A stretch of DNA of 50,563 nucleotides from DSWT01 sp035415725 (lineage in GTDB: Bacteria; Chloroflexota; Anaerolineae; B4-G1; SLSP01): NCBI GenBank assembly GCA_035415725.1, contig DAOOGN010000016.1, forward strand, positions 1 to 50,563. The letters are read 5' to 3'. Both the position numbers and the translations under genes were made by a program. Each line of letters starts with the position of its first letter. Positions within the stretch are counted from its first letter, which is position 1. Below the pieces are notes generated by a model. The model searched no databases. It was not told the origin of the DNA and was given only the letters and a program-made list of their open reading frames with translations. Shown piece after piece: positions 25,985 to 32,580 of the stretch.

Positions 25985-26106
25985 AGGACTTACGCAAATT
26001 TCCGTTTGTAGTGACGGCTTCAGCCGTTCTTAGCTCCTAAGAGACGCCTGAAGGCGTCTCTACAAATCCTCCGCCACTTGATTCGAGCCAGGCTTGCGTA
26101 AGTCCT
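25985..26106. mobile_element. Second MITE-like element, 122 bp with 12-bp perfect ends
   Basis: The ends are AGGACTTACGCA and its exact inverse TGCGTAAGTCCT. The interior holds two hairpins (ACGGCTTCAGCCGT and AGAGACGCCT/AGGCGTCTCT). A half copy (TTTGCGTAAGTCCTAT) ends MITE copy F at about 40778-40793. No reading frame is present, so any transposase must act in trans. Confidence 0.75.
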
Positions 26107-26112
26107 GATAAG

Positions 26113-26370
26113 GTATCTATTCAGGCTAGTAAACCTGACGAAGCCACTTATTCCCTATGCCAGGTTTGGCGTAGACTTTGGTATGCCAGGTGCTTCTGTA
26201 TGACAAGATATTCGTGTTTCTATCAGCCCATCCCCCTGCCCTTCTTCCCCACTGGCGGGGGAGAAGGAGGGCAGGGGGATGAGAGGGTCATCACCTGCCG
26301 AAGGGGTAACCTATTATGTACCCTCCCCAAAGTCCCGTTTGCCACCTGGCAAGGGTGGCTGAATAGTTAC
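26113..26370 (-). mobile_element. MITE-like element, copy E (258 bp) with 8-bp target duplication
   Basis: The element has both terminal repeats (GTATCTATTCAGGC at the left, GGCTGAATAGTTAC at the right, inverse of copy B). It is flanked on both sides by CTGATAAG, which looks like an 8-bp target-site duplication. It lies directly beside the second MITE. The remaining sequence 26371-26489 before the CoA-ligase gene end shows no gene. Confidence 0.85.
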
Positions 26371-26489
26371 CTGATAAGTATGTTGAGAGAGGATCGTCAG
26401 ATCCCCTTAAAGCATCTGGCAATCCCCTTGAAACCATGTTTTTAGTGCGGCAGTCTTGTAGTCATCGGTCCACACGCATCTCGTAAAAT

Positions 26490-27800
26490 TTAATGCCGAG
26501 GAGCACAATTCGCGGCTAAAAACGTTCTCTTCGCCGGGGAGGGGACGCCGGCCGGTGTGACGTTCACCTCGAGGCGCAGTGCGCCGCCTCCTACCGCTCG
26601 CGCGATGACCGGCGACGCTAACAAGGCCGCCTGCGCTTCCGGCACTATAGTCCCACTTCGATATGTAGCAAGCGTCAGCGTCAAAACGCCGGGTTCATAC
26701 ACAGCCGTAAAATCGACCACGCCTTCCAAAGCAAACAACACTTCGTCCAGTCCGGCCAGCGCGAGGGTATCCCCCGTCGGCAACTGTACGACGTTGTCCC
26801 GCCGGTGCGTGATGTGCGTCAGCGTCTTGAGCAGGGTGCCGCAGGGACACGGGGCGGGGACGAAGCGTCCCAGGTCGCCGGTGCGGTAGCGGACGAGCGG
26901 CATCCCCTGTCGTGTCAGCGTTGTGAAGACGATTTCGCCCTCGTCGCCGTCGGGAAGAGGCTGCCCGGTGTTTGGGTCCACAATCTCAAAGTACAAATCG
27001 GCCTCGCGCAGGTGATATCCGCGCCGGGCCACGCAATCGACGCCGCCGCCCAGTCCCATTTCGGTCATGCCGTAGTGATTATACACCGTGCAGCCCCATG
27101 CGGCTTCAACGGCAGCGGCAAGAGCTTGTGAGACGTGGTCGGTGGTGAGGAGCGCGAACCGCAGCATAAGGTACTGCGGTTGTTCTGGAAAACGAGCCAA
27201 TGCCAGCACCTGCACCGGCGTCCCTACCAGCCCGGTGACGCGCTCGCGCGCCAGCAGATTCAGCGTGGCGCGCACATCCTGCACCGGGCCATGCCGGATG
27301 CCTTCCGCGCCTATTCGCACCACCGCCTGCGCCAGCAGATCGCCCACGCTGCCGGGCCGCGCGCAGGGCAACAGAATCAACACCCGGTCGCCGGGCACGG
27401 TGAAGGTGGACATCCCCGCCTGGAAAAAATCTACCGTCAATTCCTGGTCGGCGGCGGTGAAGTACAGCCGCTTGGGCGCGCCGGTCGTGCCGGACGTGTC
27501 GAGCGTGACCACGCGCGCGATGTCGCTCTGCGAGACACAGACAAAGCGCAGTGCGTCGTCCTGGATGTCGGTGGCGGTGGTGAAGGGCCACATGGCCCAA
27601 TCATCCAGCGTCTCCAGATGCGACGGCGCAGCCGCCAGATGCTCGCGGTAGAAGCGGCTGCGCTCCCTAACCCAGGCCAGCGTCTCTTGCAGTCGCGCCA
27701 GTTGATAATCGGCCAGCGCCTCGCGGGTAAGGCGGCTCACCCCGATCTTGCGTGCAATCCAGGGTTCCAGCGGCGTCAAGTCTGATAGTTTGGTAGTCAT
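26490..27800 (-). CDS. AMP-dependent CoA-ligase-like protein (PaaK relative) of the mop cluster
   Basis: It is an adenylate-forming enzyme of the phenylacetate-CoA ligase class. The phosphate-binding loop is TLDTSGTTGAPKR (about residue 98), and VYNHYGMTEMGLGGG (about 235), EGEIVFTTL and MPLVRYRTGDLGRF (about 300) are the A4-A8-like motifs. The C-terminal catalytic Lys region ends in SPAKRTFL. In Desulfovibrio-like genomes an AMP-dependent ligase (DVU_1553 family, name from memory) travels with the aldehyde oxidoreductase mop, and this gene has that company. What it activates is unknown. At 436 aa it is normal. Confidence 0.8.
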   Translation of the reverse strand: MTTKLSDLTPLEPWIARKIGVSRLTREALADYQLARLQETLAWVRERSRFYREHLAAAPSHLETLDDWAMWPFTTATDIQDDALRFVCVSQSDIARVVTLDTSGTTGAPKRLYFTAADQELTVDFFQAGMSTFTVPGDRVLILLPCARPGSVGDLLAQAVVRIGAEGIRHGPVQDVRATLNLLARERVTGLVGTPVQVLALARFPEQPQYLMLRFALLTTDHVSQALAAAVEAAWGCTVYNHYGMTEMGLGGGVDCVARRGYHLREADLYFEIVDPNTGQPLPDGDEGEIVFTTLTRQGMPLVRYRTGDLGRFVPAPCPCGTLLKTLTHITHRRDNVVQLPTGDTLALAGLDEVLFALEGVVDFTAVYEPGVLTLTLATYRSGTIVPEAQAALLASPVIARAVGGGALRLEVNVTPAGVPSPAKRTFLAANCAPRH

Positions 27801-27880
27801 TAGTCGCGTAGTCGGATAGTCGGAGTGGCGGCGCCGACCCTTACTCCCTACTTCCTTACCCCGACTTCCTTACTCCTGAC
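27801..27880. repeat. Heptamer repeat block between CoA-ligase and trsS genes
   Basis: TTACTCCCTACTTCC and relatives (TAGTCGGATAGTCGG) fill the gap. The trsS stop codon lies inside the block. Confidence 0.75.
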
Positions 27881-29252
27881 TTCGTCTGTAAAGCGTCCGC
27901 CCATCCCGCGCGGTGAGGTTGTAGGCGCAGAATGGCACAATCCGCCCGTCGGGGGCGACGACGTGGATGCAACAGTCACGCAGCCGCTCCACATCGAGCG
28001 TCCAGGCGTCCTGAAACGCCATGCCGGAGATGCAAAACGTGTGCGCCTTGGCGCGTTCGAGCACCTCATCCCATCCGCCCAGACTGGGGCCGCCGGAAGC
28101 CGTTTGACTGTGCTCACAGCAGGGCAGGCCTGGTTCCGGCGCCGTCCATTGACGCGCGACGAAGCTACGCGCTTCCGCCGCCCCTTCCTCCGCCGGCTTG
28201 GGCCGGCAACCGCACGCGCGGGGCTGATGGCGCGTCCAGCCGAAAAGGCTGCCGTCCGCCAGAATGACGAAATTGCCGTGGAACGAGCACAGTGCGTTTT
28301 CACAGCCCGGCGGGATGAATTGCGCGGCTTTGACCAGGCCAGCGGTCTGCGCCTCCAACGCGCGGATGACTTCGGGAATGGTGATGCGGGCGGCGTCATC
28401 CGGCGCAGTGGGGTAACGGCCAAAGTAGCTCACCGGCTGGAAGTGGACGCCGCGCACGGTCGGGGCGTGCGCCAGTGCAAAGCGCACGATGTCGCCGATG
28501 GCGTGCGTGTTGACGCCCGGCGTGAGCGTTGGCACGAGGATGACGCCCAGGCCGTGCTCGGCGCATGTGGCAATGGCAGCTTCTTTTTCCGCCAGCAGCG
28601 GGCGCCCGCGCAGTTTGGTGTAGATGGTGTCGTCCGTCCCATCGAACTGCAAGAAAATCGAGGCCAGCCCCGCTTCCTTGAGCGCGGTGACGTAGGCGGG
28701 GTCGCGGGCGAAGCGCAGGCCGTTGGTGTTCACCTGGATGAAGTCGAAGCCCAGTGCGCGGCCCAGCGCCACGATGGCGGGCAGGTCATCGCGCAGGGTC
28801 GGTTCGCCGCCGGACAGTTGCACATTGCACGGCCCGCCCGCGCGAAGCAGGCTGCGATACCACCCTTCGATGGCCGCCAGATCAGGGTCGGCGGCGTCAT
28901 CGCCAGCGGAGGCAAAGCAGAAGGCGCAGTGCAGGTTGCAGCGCTGCGTCACTTCGAGGAGCGCGGTGCAGGTCTGCTGGCGATGATCGGGGCAGAGGCC
29001 GCAATCGAAGGGGCAGCCGCGTTCTACCTGGGTGAAGGGCGTTGCGGGCGTCGTGGGGATTTTAGGACGCACCCACGTCACGTAAGCCGGTTCGCCGCGC
29101 CAGAGGATCGTCTCGAAGACGCCGTGCGTCTCGCAGGCTTTGGTGAGGTAGACGTCATCGCCGCGCCGGACGCGATAGGCCGGGATGCGGGCCAGACATT
29201 CGGGGCAGACGCTTTCGGTGGCGGTGAGGATGGATTCGGGAGAAGAAGTCAT
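27870..29252 (-). CDS. trsS: TrsS-like radical SAM protein of the mop cluster
   Basis: It is a radical SAM enzyme with the cluster motif CNLHCAFC at about residue 105 and QLSGGEPTL after it. Before this come two extra Cys-rich parts: CPECLARIPAYRV ... CETHG at the N-terminus and CPFDCGLCPDH, as in the MJ0619/tetraether-synthase-like group. Late cysteines (CENALCSFHG, CISG, CC, PFCAYN) may bind further clusters. Relatives called TrsS can be selenoproteins; here all candidate sites are Cys. Its ATG overlaps the stop of the upstream unknown gene (ATGA). The reaction is unknown; the genomic company suggests it modifies or matures the aldehyde oxidoreductase system. Confidence 0.82.
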   Translation of the reverse strand: MTSSPESILTATESVCPECLARIPAYRVRRGDDVYLTKACETHGVFETILWRGEPAYVTWVRPKIPTTPATPFTQVERGCPFDCGLCPDHRQQTCTALLEVTQRCNLHCAFCFASAGDDAADPDLAAIEGWYRSLLRAGGPCNVQLSGGEPTLRDDLPAIVALGRALGFDFIQVNTNGLRFARDPAYVTALKEAGLASIFLQFDGTDDTIYTKLRGRPLLAEKEAAIATCAEHGLGVILVPTLTPGVNTHAIGDIVRFALAHAPTVRGVHFQPVSYFGRYPTAPDDAARITIPEVIRALEAQTAGLVKAAQFIPPGCENALCSFHGNFVILADGSLFGWTRHQPRACGCRPKPAEEGAAEARSFVARQWTAPEPGLPCCEHSQTASGGPSLGGWDEVLERAKAHTFCISGMAFQDAWTLDVERLRDCCIHVVAPDGRIVPFCAYNLTARDGRTLYRRSQE

Positions 29253-29950
29253 CTGTCAAAGCGCTTCCATTCGAATCTTTCAGTGACATCTCCAAGTTGC
29301 GAGAGGTCCTTGTCCAATACATCCTGCTCTTCCGCTGAAAGGTTCTGGTATTTCACTCCATCTGACTTTCGAACATCATAGGATACCGTAAAAGCAAATG
29401 TATCATTGTCAGTCCAGCCAATGACAGGGTCAGTGACACCATCACACCGTTCAATTTCTGGGAGTGGCAAAACAGAGGGATTAGAGAAATCAAAAAAGAC
29501 GATCTCATACGGGCATGCCCAATAGCACCCGTCAACGGCTAAAACGAGGCCATCGGGAGATGGGTGTACTTTCACCCAACAAAAGCCAAAACCCCTGTAA
29601 CCACTTTCGGGAAAGAATACATCATACGTTTCTTCAGTCAGGTTGATTACGGAGTACCCTTGATAGTCCTCTCCGCACAGAAGATATTCGTTTCCGTTGG
29701 CGTGTTCCACCCATGTATGCCAGAAGTGCCCGTAATTTCGCTTAACATCGGCAATGATTTTATTTTCGGAAAGGCGTTTCACGATTCCTCGTGAGTAATT
29801 CCACGACTTTGGACCGGTGGAATAACGATATGTCTCTAACTCATAGCGGCCTAAGGGAGAAATCACCCTTTCACCCGAGTCAGTGATTCTGTTTTCCGGG
29901 ATGAAGAATTGCTCAATCCCTTTTCGCTTTTCTAAATATCTTTCATCCAT
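29249..29950 (-). CDS. Hypothetical protein, 233 aa, AT-rich
   Basis: I recognise no family with certainty. Repeated short beta-rich motifs (GYSVINLTEETYDVFFPE, WVKVHPSPDGLVLAVDGCYWACPYEIVFFDFSNPSVLPLPEIE) look like a small beta-propeller or WD-like protein. There is no signal peptide. Base use is clearly AT-richer than the surrounding cluster genes, so it is probably an arrival. It now sits upstream of trsS with an ATGA overlap, meaning trsS translation may depend on it. It has no strong Shine-Dalgarno. Confidence 0.7.
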   Translation of the reverse strand: MDERYLEKRKGIEQFFIPENRITDSGERVISPLGRYELETYRYSTGPKSWNYSRGIVKRLSENKIIADVKRNYGHFWHTWVEHANGNEYLLCGEDYQGYSVINLTEETYDVFFPESGYRGFGFCWVKVHPSPDGLVLAVDGCYWACPYEIVFFDFSNPSVLPLPEIERCDGVTDPVIGWTDNDTFAFTVSYDVRKSDGVKYQNLSAEEQDVLDKDLSQLGDVTERFEWKRFDR

Positions 29951-30007
29951 AATTTTTAAGTGTGCTTTCCCATGGGATATTGAATGAAGGAACCCTATCT
30001 TCGTGTT

Positions 30008-30097
30008 CTATTCTACCACCTGATACGGATCAAACCCATTCTCAAGCAGCAGCGCCTACACCTTTTCGTAGACGCCGCGCACCATCTGGCCGCAGGG
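30008..30097 (-). pseudogene. Remnant copy of the 3' end of the C_GCAxxG_C_C gene
   Basis: Read on the minus strand this segment encodes CGQMVRGVYEKV-stop-ALLLENGFDPYQVVE-stop. It matches the last 28 residues of the intact protein at 30959-31399 (CGQMVRGVYEKVQALLLENG then FDLYQAVE), with one Gln codon turned into TAG. About 85 percent of the bases agree. It sits directly behind the PIN toxin gene, so the toxin-antitoxin pair is bracketed by the intact gene and this duplicate tail. Confidence 0.9.
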
Positions 30098-30100
30098 TCG

Positions 30101-30523
30101 TTACAGCACATCCAGAAACTCGCCAACCTGGACGACGCACACCTCCAGGTCGCGCAGTGTGGCTACCAGGTCGGCGTCATCATATAGATCGCGGTCGGCT
30201 GTTACCAAATAGCATGGACGAGCGGCAATGGCGGCGGCTATAACGTTGTCATCTTTGGGATCGTGGCAGTGGGGGAGCTCGAGCGCTGGCTCTACGATAC
30301 AGGCGCGCGCCCGCAACGCCTCAACGATGGCATCCCGCACCAAAGGACGGATCAATCGCCGGAACTTTGGGCGGTCGGTCACCTCGATAAACTCATCCAG
30401 CAACGACTCTGAGGTGATCCAGATAAAGGCTTGTTTCTCCCAGGCCTGAAACAAACGAGAGTGTTCGGGGCGCTGCATGGCCATACGCACCATCTCGGTC
30501 AGGTCAATCACAGCGGATGGCAT
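30101..30523 (-). CDS. PIN-domain toxin (VapC-like ribonuclease)
   Basis: It is a PIN-fold endoribonuclease toxin, probably acting on RNA in the cytoplasm. The acidic residues fall as in the family: Asp in AVIDLTEM (residue 7), Glu in SESLLDEFIEV (about 43), Asp in DPKDDNVIAAA (about 88) and Asp in TADRDL (about 110). The usual D-x-N at the start is changed (DLTE). ATG 30523 overlaps the antitoxin stop (TAATG), giving strict coupling. At 140 aa the length fits the putative toxin-antitoxin PIN family. It lies inside the mop cluster but has no evident metabolic role there. Confidence 0.85.
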   Translation of the reverse strand: MPSAVIDLTEMVRMAMQRPEHSRLFQAWEKQAFIWITSESLLDEFIEVTDRPKFRRLIRPLVRDAIVEALRARACIVEPALELPHCHDPKDDNVIAAAIAARPCYLVTADRDLYDDADLVATLRDLEVCVVQVGEFLDVL

Positions 30524-30831
30524 TACGCTCCCTCTTGCTGCACTTTGTGAACCAGCTCGACCAACTCCCCATCGCTGGGAAGCGCATCCTCGTCAGGAGC
30601 CGGTTCGGAAGTGTCCCAGGCAACGCGCACGGCATCAAACGGCTTGCGCCACTCCTCCGGCGAGAGTGCAGCCAGGCGATGGCGCTGTTCTTCGAGGGAA
30701 GGGAGTGGCTGTGCTGCCACAACGAGCACTTCCGTGCCTATGGGTAAGGGGGGGGATTGGCGCAGACGCACAATGCCATCCTTTTCTATCACGCCACGGT
30801 ACGTGGTCAACGTGGTGGTTACTATGGTCAT
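30523..30831 (-). CDS. Antitoxin of the PIN toxin, AF2212-like N-terminus
   Basis: The N-terminal beta part (YRGVIEKDGIVRLRQ ... LPIGTEVLVV) resembles AF2212/DUF104-type and AbrB-like antitoxins. The C-terminal half (PLPSLEEQRHRLAALSPEEWRKPFDAV ... LVELVHKVQQEGA) is helical and acidic, suited to wrapping the toxin. It starts at ATG 30831 behind GGAGGAG and precedes the toxin, the usual order. A consensus -10 lies 30 bp upstream, so the pair probably has its own promoter and self-regulates. It is 102 aa. Confidence 0.8.
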   Translation of the reverse strand: MTIVTTTLTTYRGVIEKDGIVRLRQSPPLPIGTEVLVVAAQPLPSLEEQRHRLAALSPEEWRKPFDAVRVAWDTSEPAPDEDALPSDGELVELVHKVQQEGA

Positions 30832-30861
30832 TTCCGCTCCTCCTGGTTATCAGCTATTTTC

Positions 30862-30867
30862 ATTATA
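30862..30867 (-). promoter_or_regulatory. Consensus -10 (TATAAT) of the toxin-antitoxin pair
   Basis: TATAAT on the minus strand lies about 30 bp upstream of the antitoxin ATG. No clean -35 is seen at 16-18 bp, which would suit an activated or self-repressed promoter. The gap 30832-30958 has no gene. Confidence 0.5.
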
Positions 30868-30958
30868 ACCCAAGTTGCCGCTTAATCCTATACCGAACTT
30901 TTACTGGCGCGATAAACACAGGTTTCATGAATAAAACCGGCGCTATGATAAGGTGGGA

Positions 30959-31399
30959 TCATTCTACCGCCTGGTACAGATCGAAACCATTCTCCAGCAG
31001 CAACGCCTGCACCTTTTCGTAGACGCCGCGCACCATTTGACCACAGCGGACTTTGTTCTGCGGGTCGCCGGCCAGGATTTCGGCACAGCGGATGCCGCCA
31101 AAGGGTTCACCGTAGGTTTCCTTGAACCAGGTGACTAGTGTCTGGAGCATAGCGTTGAGGCGCGGGTCTTCCAATTCTTCCGCCTGTCCCTTGCCGGCGT
31201 ATAGCCCCAGCAGCGCCGCGCCGCCGGTCAATGCGCCGCACACCTCTCCCGCGCCGAGACCGACGGCCAGCCCGTGCATCGCGCGCACCAGGTCTGGAGC
31301 TTCCTGCCCCTGCAATTCCAACCCCAGCAACACCAAAATCTGGCTGCAATAAAAGCCCTGCTGTTTGTAGCGGGCAATGCGCATCGTTAGTTCGTCCAT
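30959..31399 (-). CDS. C_GCAxxG_C_C family protein of the mop cluster
   Basis: This small FeS-like redox protein family is named for its Cys/Gly pattern. Here YCSQILVLLGL opens the motif, followed by HGLAVGLGAGEVCGALTGGAALLGLYAG, then RCAEIL and VRCGQMV near the C-terminus. A member (DVU_1555 family, from memory) is a constant partner of mop-type aldehyde oxidoreductases. The start ATG 31399 follows GGAGGTCAACT; open frame upstream of it is only repeat and the end of the methyltransferase gene. It is 146 aa. A broken copy of its tail lies at 30008-30097. Confidence 0.85.
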   Translation of the reverse strand: MDELTMRIARYKQQGFYCSQILVLLGLELQGQEAPDLVRAMHGLAVGLGAGEVCGALTGGAALLGLYAGKGQAEELEDPRLNAMLQTLVTWFKETYGEPFGGIRCAEILAGDPQNKVRCGQMVRGVYEKVQALLLENGFDLYQAVE

Positions 31400-31420
31400 A
31401 GTTGACCTCCAGAATGGATG

Positions 31421-31488
31421 GAGTAGGGAGTAGGAAGTAGGGAGTAAGGGAAGCCTGCCTACTCCATACTCCTTACTCCCTACTTCCT
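31421..31488. repeat. GGGAGTA heptamer array, inverted
   Basis: GGAGTAGGGAGTAGGAAGTA copies face TACTCCTTACTCCC copies, as at 19253-19322. The stop codon of the neighbouring methyltransferase (31473-31475) is inside it. Confidence 0.85.
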
Positions 31489-32204
31489 CTTCTTGCCACC
31501 GCCAAAAAGTAGCCCGGCCGCGCGCGCGCTGTGGCCTGCTGAATCGGCCCGGCAGCGGCGGGATTGCCGGTGGCGCATTCCCAGAAGCTCGCCAGGGAGC
31601 CGTGCTCAAAGATGAGGCGGGCGGTGAAGGTTTTGAGCGCCTCGGCGTGATCTTCCCACAGGATCAGCATGAAGCCGTGCGCCGTCAATCGCGCCTCAAA
31701 GTCGGCGCGAGGAAGCGCCCCACGCAGGCAACTGCCGAGCGACAGGTCGCGCAAATCGGGGACGCCGTCCGGCGCGCGGGCGTAGAGATCGCTGACGATG
31801 AGTATGCCATCCTCGCGCAGTACGCGGCGGATGTCCACCAGGGCTGCGTTCAGGTCGGGCATGAGCGAGAGGACACACTCTGCCAGCACTGCATCCACCG
31901 TGCCGGCGCCGAAGGGCAGCCGCGCACCCGTGGCCTGCGCCAATGGTAACGTAGGATGATGGCTGCGTGCTTCTGCAAGCATCCCGGCGGAGACATCCAG
32001 GCCCATGGCGTCCAGGTCGAACTCGGCGCGACAGGTCGCTGCTGCCGTTCCGACGCCGCAGCCTAAATCCAGCACGCGCGCGCCGGGCGGCAGCGCCACG
32101 ATTGTCAGAGCGCGGCGCGTGAGGGCCAGTCCACCGGGCCGGAGCACATCGCCGGCGACGTGCCGCAGGGCAGGCTGTTCATAGACGCGGCAGACCTCGG
32201 CCAC
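31473..32204 (-). CDS. SAM-dependent methyltransferase of the mop cluster
   Basis: It has a class I fold: motif I VLDLGCGVGTAAATC (about residue 45), LDVSAGMLAEA, then LPFGAGTVDAVLAECVLSLMPD and LREDGILIVSDLY. It is of the type that accompanies mop clusters (DVU_1556 family, from memory). It starts at GTG 32204, 6 bp after the CxxC gene, with GGAGG inside the end of that gene. The final residues GSRE come from the heptamer repeat, which also provides the stop. It is 243 aa with no membrane segment; the substrate is unknown. Confidence 0.82.
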   Translation of the reverse strand: MAEVCRVYEQPALRHVAGDVLRPGGLALTRRALTIVALPPGARVLDLGCGVGTAAATCRAEFDLDAMGLDVSAGMLAEARSHHPTLPLAQATGARLPFGAGTVDAVLAECVLSLMPDLNAALVDIRRVLREDGILIVSDLYARAPDGVPDLRDLSLGSCLRGALPRADFEARLTAHGFMLILWEDHAEALKTFTARLIFEHGSLASFWECATGNPAAAGPIQQATARARPGYFLAVARRGSRE

Positions 32205-32210
32205 CGACGG

Positions 32211-32423
32211 TTACTTGTCCTCCAACATTTTTTCGACTTCCAGCATCCGCCCCAAGGCCAGCTCTTCGGGAATCAACACCAGACCACAGGTGGGACAGTG
32301 CCACAAGTCCACCGGGAACGCACTGCCCAGGTAGGCAATCTCGATTTTGCCCTGCGTGAGCGCTGCGCCGCACCGGGCGCACATCCACGGGGGCGGGGCT
32401 GCGGCAGAAGGTGTATCATTCAT
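32211..32423 (-). CDS. Small CxxC redox/zinc-ribbon protein of the mop cluster
   Basis: This 70-residue protein has two knuckles, MCARCGAAL and HCPTCGLVL, followed by a charged helix (ALGRMLEVEKMLEDK). The spacing suits a zinc ribbon or a rubredoxin-like iron site. It matches in size and position the DVU_1557-type redox protein of mop clusters (name from memory). It starts at ATG 32423 behind CAGGAGACTTTT and is closely followed by the methyltransferase gene. It probably acts as an electron carrier or a maturation scaffold; the sequence cannot decide which. Confidence 0.8.
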   Translation of the reverse strand: MNDTPSAAAPPPWMCARCGAALTQGKIEIAYLGSAFPVDLWHCPTCGLVLIPEELALGRMLEVEKMLEDK

Positions 32424-32440
32424 AAAAGTCTCCTGAAAAT

Positions 32441-32580
32441 GGGAGTAGGGAGTAGGGTTTAAAGACGGCGTTCTGTGCTGGCGATGAGGCCGTTGAGCAG
32501 ACGGCCTACGCTCTCGGTTTGCGCGAGAAGTTCGTCGTTGGCAGGAATGTAGTTAAGGTCTCTACTCCCTACTTCCTTTC
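32441..32580. repeat. Gap with heptamer repeats before the CxxC gene
   Basis: GGGAGTAGGGAGTAGGG lies at about 32441-32457 and CTACTCCCTACTTCC at 32562-32576. Between them no convincing gene is present. The stop codon of the upstream oxidoreductase gene is in the right-hand block. Confidence 0.75.

Noticed and set aside
27870..29252. Selenocysteine (in-frame TGA) in the TrsS-like protein
   Set aside because: The frame is open from start to stop without internal TGA; candidate positions are Cys.
22791..29381. Several 200-500 codon plus-strand frames opposite the ABC importer, CoA-ligase and radical SAM genes
   Set aside because: Same reason: antisense shadows in GC-rich DNA; the minus-strand proteins have clear motifs.
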